Origin: an uncultured Treponema sp.
Lineage (GTDB): Bacteria > Spirochaetota > Spirochaetia > Treponematales > Treponemataceae
Direction: 5' to 3'
Assembly (NCBI GenBank): GCA_905236315.1
Contig: CAJOPO010000119.1
Coordinates: forward strand, 1-5,881
Length of the DNA: 5,881 nt
Shown: positions 1-4,881 of the stretch, piece after piece
How the letters are laid out: each line of letters begins with the position of its first letter
Position numbering within the stretch: the stretch's first letter is position 1
Program-made: the position numbers and the translations under genes
Notes under the pieces: model-generated
What the model saw: only the letters and a program-made list of their open reading frames with translations
The model's database searches: none
Told to the model about the DNA's origin: nothing

Positions 1-354
1 TCCATAGCGTTGTTCCCACTCGGTTAAAAAAGTGTTTAGTGCCATTTCTAGCGTGCCTTCTTCTGTATATACGTCTGTAGAAAATTCAATGCGGAATACA
101 GGATATTCTTCCCAGTCTTCTTCAAGTTGCTCTATTTCTAAACCTTCAAATAAATCTCTTCTTCCCTTAAAGTATGCTTCTAGCGTGGAAACTAATAAAG
201 TTTTTCCAAAGAAACGTGGACGACAAAAAAAATAACTGCTACCTGAATGAACCATATTATAAATGAGGGCAGTTTTGTCTACATAAAGATAGTTTTCTTC
301 TCTTAATTTTTCAAAATCCTGAATACCTATGGGTAATTTTCGTGTCAAGTCCAT
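1..354 (-). CDS. AAA-ATPase-like protein (PF09820 type), N-terminal 118 residues, truncated by window edge
   Basis: The frame is open from ATG at 354 to base 1. The protein opens with a DLTRKLPIGIQDFEKLREE stretch and a YLYVDKT segment at about 22-28. A non-canonical P-loop, CRPRFFGKTLLVSTL, follows at about 44-58, and then EAYFKGRRDLFEGL. This order is the hallmark of the AAA-ATPase-like family (PF09820). Members are usually 500-600 residues and end in a PD-(D/E)XK nuclease-like domain (PF08011), which would lie beyond the left edge. The family consensus I remember at the P-loop is RPRRFGKS; here the second arginine is F48 and the serine is T52. The P-loop lysine is K51. The biological role of these proteins is not established; they are common, often multicopy, accessory genes of anaerobes. 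There is no Shine-Dalgarno before the ATG, and a TATAAT box lies only 8 bases upstream. Confidence 0.85.
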   Translation of the reverse strand, partial: MDLTRKLPIGIQDFEKLREENYLYVDKTALIYNMVHSGSSYFFCRPRFFGKTLLVSTLEAYFKGRRDLFEGLEIEQLEEDWEEYPVFRIEFSTDVYTEEGTLEMALNTFLTEWEQRYG

Positions 355-362
355 ATTTGTAT

Positions 363-391
363 ATTATAACATAATACAAATGGGCGGTCTA
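363..391 (-). promoter_or_regulatory. Probable promoter of the AAA-ATPase-like gene, nearly leaderless
   Basis: On the minus strand a perfect TATAAT (363-368) is followed 8 bases later by the ATG at 354. A weak -35 match, TAGACC (386-391), sits 17 bases upstream. A start 6-8 bases after the -10 would place the mRNA 5' end within about two bases of the start codon. The -10 is strong and the -35 is 4/6. Start-site mapping would decide. Confidence 0.45.
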
Positions 392-408
392 GGGAGAAAT
401 ATGGAAGA

Positions 409-457
409 TAGAACTTAGACGATAGAACTTAGAAGTTAGACATTAGAAGATAGAAAG
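409..457 (+). repeat. Seven tandem degenerate heptamers, TAGANNN
   Basis: Seven consecutive 7-mers, starting at 409, 416, 423, 430, 437, 444 and 451, each begin TAGA. The most common form is TAGAACT; the last three bases vary. A decayed eighth unit (TGGAAGA) may precede them at 402. All units point the same way, so this tract is not palindromic. The stretch 431-453 matches 4726-4748 at 20 of 23 positions, which ties it to the other two heptamer tracts. Because 7 is not a multiple of 3, TAG recurs in all three plus-strand frames. It lies between the 3' end of the DHHW gene and the promoter of the AAA-ATPase-like gene. Confidence 0.85.
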
Positions 458-506
458 GGAGAGGAATAGGTCAATAACCCTATGACGCTACGCTACTCCC
501 CGAATA

Positions 507-1721
507 TTACTCTTTATTTGTAAAAAAAGAAAAGGCTGAGGCTGCGATAATAAAATTCTGGTAATACATACAAATAACAATGTTAGGTTTATAATTTTGT
601 ATGTATTCTTCTGTTAATTTTGCAGTGTCAGCGTCATAACAATATCTTATTTCCTTGAAATTTATGGCTAAGTAAGGGTTTACCGCTCTTCCAAATGAAT
701 CTGTAATGATGAGTATCTTTATGTCATTTTTTGCATTTTCGTTTACGAAACTCCCTAAAGAAGTCATTACAGAATCATAAGTATAGCGCGATGTATAGTC
801 TTTGTTTTCTAAGGCTTTTTTGTTAATAAGCATTTGTTCAAAAGAGCCGCTCCTATTCCCACTGCTTAATAAGGTATCAAACTTAGGAAGAATTAGGTTA
901 AAGTCATCTGCCCCACCTTTAGAAAAATATATGCCTGTGCGCTGCCCACGTGAGCCTAAATGCCAGTGTTTGTAAGTGGTTATTGTGTAGTTTGAAATAT
1001 CATTTACGCGCTCATCAAGCAGACAGTGGCTATTCTCTTGAATCCACGCAGTAATCTTTGACGCTGCCCAAAAACCTGCTTCTGTAGTCCAGTGGTGGTC
1101 AGTTTTATACATCATATCATATTGATTTAATCCGTCATTATGCATCTCTTCTCTAAAATCAATATATGGAACACCGCTTTTTTGCAAGTAATTCATAAAG
1201 CGGTCAGCGTTAAGATTGCCATAATCATTAATGCCCACAGGAAGCTCTGGGGCATATTTACTGGAAGTGTATGGGCATAAGCAAAATAGCAATGCACCGC
1301 CATGCTCATTTATATACGAAGCAAACTTTTGCAATGCAATGACGTTATTTTCTAGGGCTTCTTCTGATGCAAGAGGATATGTGGTTAATAAGTATTCATT
1401 GTTTAACTTTACAATTCCATTCATTTCATGCTGACCAATGCAAGAACGCACAAGGCCGTTTAAGTTCACAAAGTCAAATTTCTTATAAAAGTTTGATATG
1501 TAATCCGTTTCTAACTTGCTTCCTAGCTCTATCTTCCACTCGTTATAGTCGCTTTTATCATAAACCCAAAAGTCAATGAGCTTGCAAACATTAATATACG
1601 CAAAGCCAAATATAAGAATACCAAATAAAACTGTATACACGAAATGTGCCTGCTTCAAATGTTCAAGAGGCTTTTTGATATGTGCATATAAGTTTGTTAA
1701 TTTATTCAAAATGACTTTCAT
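507..1721 (-). CDS. SGNH/DHHW-family protein (AlgJ/AlgX-like), probable O-acetyltransferase partner
   Basis: 404 residues. One membrane segment lies at about 27-48, so the bulk is probably extracytoplasmic. The DHHW signature is present literally as KTDHHWT at 206-212. A nucleophile-type motif, ITDSFG, is at 339-344. By analogy with the Asp-x-His plus Ser triad of AlgJ and AlgX, the catalytic residues would be D208, H210 and S342. In the family such proteins pass acetyl groups from an MBOAT partner onto an exported polysaccharide. The ATG lies 10 bases after the TAG stop of the MBOAT gene, with a weak GTGGGG ribosome site ending 5 bases before it, so the two are co-transcribed and probably translationally linked. 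The acceptor polymer is not evident; peptidoglycan, teichoic-type or capsular glycan all remain possible. No clear terminator follows. Confidence 0.87.
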   Translation of the reverse strand: MKVILNKLTNLYAHIKKPLEHLKQAHFVYTVLFGILIFGFAYINVCKLIDFWVYDKSDYNEWKIELGSKLETDYISNFYKKFDFVNLNGLVRSCIGQHEMNGIVKLNNEYLLTTYPLASEEALENNVIALQKFASYINEHGGALLFCLCPYTSSKYAPELPVGINDYGNLNADRFMNYLQKSGVPYIDFREEMHNDGLNQYDMMYKTDHHWTTEAGFWAASKITAWIQENSHCLLDERVNDISNYTITTYKHWHLGSRGQRTGIYFSKGGADDFNLILPKFDTLLSSGNRSGSFEQMLINKKALENKDYTSRYTYDSVMTSLGSFVNENAKNDIKILIITDSFGRAVNPYLAINFKEIRYCYDADTAKLTEEYIQNYKPNIVICMYYQNFIIAASAFSFFTNKE

Positions 1722-1731
1722 AACTACCCCA

Positions 1732-3120
1732 CTAAAAATTAAAATATATAAAGGGATTATGCGCTCCTAAAATGAGAAACGAAACCGACCACAAAAACGC
1801 AAAAACATAGGCTAATGGGAAAAGAAACTTTGTAAAAATGGGATGCTTCAACTTAGTAGAAACAACTTTTGCAATGGGGGTGGAAAAAACGAGGGCTAAA
1901 AGTATAAAAAAGCCATATTCAAAAATCAAATGCCATGTATAAGGGTCTATTAGTGCAGCTTGATTGTAGCCTAACATCTGGAGGCAATAAATTATGCCCC
2001 TTTTTAATCCACTAGCGTTAAAGATTACCCAACAAAAGTTTATATATAGCAATACTACTATTCTATACAAAATCTTAAAAACGATATTTTTGCTTTCTAT
2101 TTTGATTATGTATTTTTCTATGACTAGGGCGACAAAATACATAAATCCCCATGCTATAAAGCAAAAGCCCGCTCCGTGCCATACGCCTGTTAAAATCCAC
2201 ACAACAGCCATATTGATGATATGACGACTAGCTTTTACCCTAGAGCCTCCTAGTGGAATGTACACATAATCTCTAAACCATCTGCTAAGGGAGATGTGCC
2301 ACCTTCTCCAAAAATCAGTTATTGAATATGCAATGTATGGATAATTAAAGTTTTCTTCAAAGGAAAAACCGAAAATCCTTCCAAGCCCTATGGCCATATC
2401 TGAATATCCTGCAAAGTCGTAATAAATCTGCAAGGAAAAACACACAGCACCAAGCCAGTTGCCTATGAGGGATGTGGGGCTATGACTAAAGTAGTATTCT
2501 GCAACGATAGCTAGGTTATTTGCTAATAAGACCTTTTTGCAAAGCCCTACTACAAAACGTTTAATGCCCTTACCAAAGCACTCCAAATTAAGATTTCGGT
2601 AAAGTATTTGGCTTTCAAGGCTATTGTAGCGCACAATGGGACCTGCTATGAGTTGAGGAAATAAGGACACGTACAAACTTAAGTTTATAATGTTACGCTG
2701 GGCTTTTGCTTCTCCTTTATATACATCTAAACAGTATGATAATGACTGAAAGGTGTAAAAGGAAATCCCTAATGGGAGCGGAAAGGAAGTGCTTTTTAAG
2801 TGTACTAAGGGCAGCTTATTAAAAATGCGAATGGCAAAACCCAAATACTTAAATACAAAAAGTAGCCCAATATTATAAATGAGGGCAAGAAGTAAAATGT
2901 GTTTTTTATATTTGGCTTTATCTTCTATGCCTATGGCAAGTGTATAGTTTACGATTATAGAAAGAAACATAAGAAAGATGTATTGTGGCTCTCCTATAGC
3001 GTAAAAGCAAAGACTTGCGAATAATAAAATGATATTTTTATAGGAATCCTTAGAAATGTAATATAGTAAAATGCAGACTGGGAGAAAGACAAAAGGGAAG
3101 AGGACATTAGAAAAGACCAT
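1732..3120 (-). CDS. MBOAT-family membrane O-acyltransferase (AlgI/DltB/PatA-like)
   Basis: 462 residues from ATG 3120. This start has GGAGG five bases upstream; the ATG at 3132 overlaps that ribosome site and would add only MEDI. The protein is strongly hydrophobic throughout, with about ten membrane segments. Family motifs are FYTFQSLSYCLDVYKG (121-136), LFPQLIAGPIVRY (153-165), QIYYDFAGYSDMAIGLG (231-247), the PYIAYSITDFWRRWHISLS block (261-279), YIPLGGSR (287-294) and TGVWHGAG (311-318). The invariant histidine of the family would be H315, with H275 the second conserved one. It ends FIYFNF, close to the usual FIYFRF tail. MBOAT proteins of this kind take an acyl group, usually acetyl, from a cytoplasmic donor and pass it outward to a SGNH-type partner, here encoded by the next gene. 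Together with the glycosyltransferase to the right this points to O-acetylation of a surface glycan. Length and motifs are intact. Confidence 0.93.
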   Translation of the reverse strand: MVFSNVLFPFVFLPVCILLYYISKDSYKNIILLFASLCFYAIGEPQYIFLMFLSIIVNYTLAIGIEDKAKYKKHILLLALIYNIGLLFVFKYLGFAIRIFNKLPLVHLKSTSFPLPLGISFYTFQSLSYCLDVYKGEAKAQRNIINLSLYVSLFPQLIAGPIVRYNSLESQILYRNLNLECFGKGIKRFVVGLCKKVLLANNLAIVAEYYFSHSPTSLIGNWLGAVCFSLQIYYDFAGYSDMAIGLGRIFGFSFEENFNYPYIAYSITDFWRRWHISLSRWFRDYVYIPLGGSRVKASRHIINMAVVWILTGVWHGAGFCFIAWGFMYFVALVIEKYIIKIESKNIVFKILYRIVVLLYINFCWVIFNASGLKRGIIYCLQMLGYNQAALIDPYTWHLIFEYGFFILLALVFSTPIAKVVSTKLKHPIFTKFLFPLAYVFAFLWSVSFLILGAHNPFIYFNF

Positions 3121-3125
3121 AATGT

Positions 3126-3130
3126 CCTCC
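3126..3130 (-). promoter_or_regulatory. Shine-Dalgarno of the MBOAT gene, decides the start
   Basis: GGAGG on the minus strand with a 5-base spacer (ACATT) to ATG 3120. It is the only strong Shine-Dalgarno directly in front of a gene start in this window. It rules against the upstream in-frame ATG at 3132, whose last base is the first base of this motif. Confidence 0.75.
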
Positions 3131-3146
3131 ACATTTACTACTAAAT

Positions 3147-3174
3147 ACTATACATTGGTACCTCCCCCCGTCAA
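3147..3174 (-). promoter_or_regulatory. Probable promoter of the MBOAT-DHHW operon
   Basis: On the minus strand TTGACG (3169-3174, 5/6 to the -35 consensus) is separated by 16 bases from TATAGT (3147-3152, 5/6 to the -10). Transcription would start near 3140, giving a leader of about 20 bases that contains the GGAGG. The spacer includes a run of six G. A second TATAAT on the same strand (3184-3189) lacks a good -35. Confidence 0.5.
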
Positions 3175-3233
3175 TATTATGCCATTATACGTGCTAAACA
3201 TATACATTATATTCCTTTGCGTGTTTATTCTTG

Positions 3234-3249
3234 CGGAGTGGTTACTCCG
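3234..3249. repeat. Perfect 6-bp hairpin CGGAGT/ACTCCG, 4-base loop
   Basis: CGGAGT (3234-3239), loop GGTT, ACTCCG (3244-3249), followed on the plus strand by ATATTTTT. It has the shape of a short plus-strand terminator, but no plus-strand gene ends here. Twelve bases of it (3235-3246) recur inverted at 3364-3375, inside the last codons of the AAA_14 gene. Function unknown. Confidence 0.4.
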
Positions 3250-3296
3250 ATATTTTTCGTATTTTATACTGTTTTGCTGTTATGTACAAGGGGAAA

Positions 3297-3359
3297 TAGG
3301 AGTTAGACGGTAGTAGATAGTTCTTAGTCTAAGCACTAAATTCTATCGTCTAACTCCTA
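3297..3359. repeat. 63-bp palindromic heptamer element (9 x 7 bp)
   Basis: Nine in-phase heptamers. The first five start with TAG (3297, 3304, 3311, 3318, 3325) and the last five end with CTA (the central unit TAGTCTA does both). Folded about base 3328, 26 of 31 pairs are Watson-Crick, one is G-T and four are mismatches. The outer 13 bp (TAGGAGTTAGACG and its complement) are perfect. The right end is the TAG stop codon of the AAA_14 gene (3357-3359 on the minus strand). An RNA copy would form a long hairpin just after that stop. There is no T-run on either side, so a classical terminator is not indicated. The same outer sequence starts the element at 4725. Confidence 0.88.
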
Positions 3360-4622
3360 CATAAGTAACCACTCCACAGCAGGAACAATTTTTATCATAA
3401 GGTCATCTTGTTTGACCTCTTCCTGTTCTGCAAATGTTATAATAGTTAGATTATTACAATGGAACTTCTTTGCACCTTGTATGAGAGAGTTTATTTCACG
3501 CTTTCGGGTTTTATCTGCGCTCATGTCATAACAGACTTGATACAGTTCTTCTACGACACCACTTTTTGCCACAATAAAATCGACTTCAAAGGTGCGGTCA
3601 CGGTAATAAAAAACATCTGCATAGCGAAGCCCTGCTCGGTGGTGCAATTCCACATAGACGACATTTTCTAATCGCCAGCCGATGTTTTCGCTGGAGAAAG
3701 TATTTTGCCTATTGGATAAAAATGCGTTGTCTACAACATAAAATTTTTCGTTTCTTATTCGTTCACGGCTTTTATATGAGAACTTATGCACAGAAAGCAA
3801 CAAAAAAGCTTCTTGTAGATACTTGCAATAAGTTTCTATCGTATGGTCTGACACTCCTAACAACTCGGCAATAGACGTAGCATTGTATTCTTGAGCAAAA
3901 TTGTCTATCAAATAAGTTGCTAAGCGCATAAGCACTTCGGGATAACGCACATTAAATCTCTTGGTTATATCACGCTTTATGATTGCGTCAAGTAGCCCCA
4001 TTATATAATCTTGCTTGTTGCTTTCTGAAAGCAGTTCGGGGAACCCCCCTTCAAGAAGATAATCATTAAGCGTTCGTAGTAGTTCGGCTTTTCCACGTGT
4101 GGTGAGTGATTTTGTATCAATGTGTTTTGCCTGTACATATTCGGTAAAAGAAAAAGGATAAAGCGATATTTTGTGATGTCTCCCCGTTAGATGAGTTGTC
4201 AATTCGTTCGAGAGAAGCTTTGCGTTGCTACCTGTTACGATTAGGTGCATATTTTGACGCAAAAGTCGGTTTACGAACAAAGGCCAGCCGTCTACATTTT
4301 GAACTTCATCAAGTAAGAGATATTGAAAGTTTCCATAGATGACGTAAAGTGCTTCAAGTATAGTGTTTAAATCGGAAGTCTTTACGTTTTCAAGACGCTC
4401 ATCATCAAAATTGATATATGCTGCATTTACGCCTGATTCCCATAAAACTTTTCGGCAAAGGGTTGATTTGCCACTGCGCCTTACACCTATGACAACTTGG
4501 GCAAGTTTGCTGTTAAAGTCAATTTGCTTTTCTTCAACACGCTGGCATAGAGTGGAAAAATCTTCGCTTAAAAATTCTTCTCTTTGTTCAGCTACAATGG
4601 GTAATAATTCTTGCTTTGTCAT
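3357..4622 (-). CDS. AAA_14 / DUF4143 ATP-binding protein
   Basis: 421 residues, the usual length for the family. Walker A is GVRRSGKST (46-54, K52). Walker B is YLLLDEVQ (101-108, D105 and E106). A sensor-like IVTGSNAKLLS is at 128-138 and the family motif EGGFPELL at 191-198. A winged-helix-like region follows at about 245-274. The C-terminal DUF4143 part has LENVVYVEL (318-326) and FEVDFIV (345-351), acidic positions that recall PD-(D/E)XK folds. Such ATPases are widespread accessory genes of anaerobes with no settled function. The ATG has no Shine-Dalgarno; a promoter ends 9 bases before it and a three-copy 13-mer array covers and precedes that promoter, suggesting repression or autoregulation. 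The stop codon is contributed by the palindromic heptamer repeat. Nothing in the gene looks damaged. Confidence 0.93.
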   Translation of the reverse strand: MTKQELLPIVAEQREEFLSEDFSTLCQRVEEKQIDFNSKLAQVVIGVRRSGKSTLCRKVLWESGVNAAYINFDDERLENVKTSDLNTILEALYVIYGNFQYLLLDEVQNVDGWPLFVNRLLRQNMHLIVTGSNAKLLSNELTTHLTGRHHKISLYPFSFTEYVQAKHIDTKSLTTRGKAELLRTLNDYLLEGGFPELLSESNKQDYIMGLLDAIIKRDITKRFNVRYPEVLMRLATYLIDNFAQEYNATSIAELLGVSDHTIETYCKYLQEAFLLLSVHKFSYKSRERIRNEKFYVVDNAFLSNRQNTFSSENIGWRLENVVYVELHHRAGLRYADVFYYRDRTFEVDFIVAKSGVVEELYQVCYDMSADKTRKREINSLIQGAKKFHCNNLTIITFAEQEEVKQDDLMIKIVPAVEWLLM

Positions 4623-4631
4623 GATGTATTT

Positions 4632-4660
4632 ATGATATTATGAAGTTCGATAAATTACAA
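4632..4660 (-). promoter_or_regulatory. Probable promoter of the AAA_14 gene, nearly leaderless
   Basis: On the minus strand TTGTAA (4655-4660, 4/6) is followed after 17 bases by TATCAT (4632-4637, 4/6). The ATG at 4622 comes 9 bases later, so a normal start would leave only a few untranslated bases. The first 13-mer repeat (4646-4658) overlaps the -35 and spacer. Confidence 0.42.
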
Positions 4661-4722
4661 TAAAATCCAGCATTTATTTCGATAAATTACATGATTTTCG
4701 TAGATAAAGTTCGATAAATTAC
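4646..4722. repeat. Three 13-mers TTCGATAAATTAC at exact 32-bp spacing, operator-like
   Basis: Identical copies lie at 4646-4658, 4678-4690 and 4710-4722. Both start-to-start distances are exactly 32 bp, about three helical turns, so the copies face the same side of the DNA. The 19-base intervals differ from one another. A partial form, TTCGTAGATAAAG, sits at 4697. The copy nearest the gene overlaps the predicted -35 and spacer of the AAA_14 promoter. This fits binding sites for a cooperatively bound regulator, possibly the gene's own winged-helix product; that assignment is inference. The units are too short and too few for a CRISPR array. Confidence 0.8.
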
Positions 4723-4724
4723 AT

Positions 4725-4836
4725 TAGGAGTTAGACGTTAGTAGATAGTGCTTAGTTGCCAGTCTAAGCACTAAGTTCTAAATTCTATCGTCTCACTCCT
4801 CACTCCTCACTCCTCACTCCTATCATCTACCTTCTA
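4725..4836. repeat. 112-bp heptamer element (16 x 7 bp) with palindromic core
   Basis: Sixteen heptamers in unbroken phase. Five begin TAG (4725, 4732, 4739, 4746, 4753); the following eleven end CTA (seven) or CTC (four). The core folds: outer arms 4726-4737 and 4789-4800 differ at one position, and the inner arms TAGTGCTTAG (4746-4755) and CTAAGCACTA (4764-4773) are perfect with an 8-base loop. Relative to the 63-bp element at 3297 it carries whole extra heptamers: TGCCAGT at 4757-4763, AGTTCTA at 4774-4780, and a tail after 4801. It fills the gap between the divergently transcribed ATPase and glycosyltransferase genes. No T-run follows either arm. Confidence 0.88.
4794..4821. repeat. Perfect (CACTCCT)4 tandem heptamer
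   Basis: Four identical CACTCCT units in the same phase as the surrounding degenerate heptamers. Exact identity suggests recent expansion by slippage and possible length variation between strains. On the minus strand it reads AGGAGTG, resembling a ribosome site, but no minus-strand start codon follows at suitable distance. Confidence 0.85.
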
Positions 4837-4844
4837 ACACCGTC

Positions 4845-4876
4845 TTGCTAAATATTCACCAACCATATAATATAAT
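4845..4876 (+). promoter_or_regulatory. Probable promoter of the glycosyltransferase gene, nearly leaderless
   Basis: TTGCTA (4845-4850) is followed by two overlapping TATAAT boxes, 4866-4871 (15-base spacer) and 4871-4876 (20-base spacer). The ATG at 4882 comes 10 or 5 bases after them, so transcription would begin at or next to the start codon. No Shine-Dalgarno is present. Spacers are not ideal; TAATAT at 4868-4873 would give 17. Confidence 0.45.
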
Positions 4877-4881
4877 ACTGC

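Noticed and set aside
32..235. Plus-strand open frame of 67 codons
   Set aside because: Serine-rich antisense shadow of the AAA-ATPase-like gene, whose motifs are clear on the minus strand.
465..506. Terminator after the DHHW gene
   Set aside because: Only a weak ATAGG/CCTAT stem (465-485 area) with no T-run on the minus strand; not supportable.
1736..3132. MBOAT start at the ATG at 3132
   Set aside because: That ATG overlaps the GGAGG that serves ATG 3120, and relatives begin with the MVFSN-like sequence found at 3120.
3121..3143. Extra heptamers at the MBOAT leader
   Set aside because: ACTACTA and AATACTA (3137-3150) fit the nnnnCTA pattern, but two units could be chance and the -10 box overlaps them.
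3234..3254. Intrinsic terminator on the plus strand
   Set aside because: A 6-bp stem followed by ATATTTTT has the right look, but no plus-strand gene ends nearby and the stem is short.
3179..3313. Plus-strand hydrophobic frame of about 44 residues (MPLYVLNIYIIF start)
   Set aside because: No ribosome site, opposite to a good promoter for the MBOAT operon, ends inside the palindromic repeat, and I recognise no family. Kept only as part of the inverted 12-mer observation.
4646..4722. CRISPR array
   Set aside because: Repeats of 13 bases with 19-base intervals, only three copies and no cas gene; spacing fits operator sites better.
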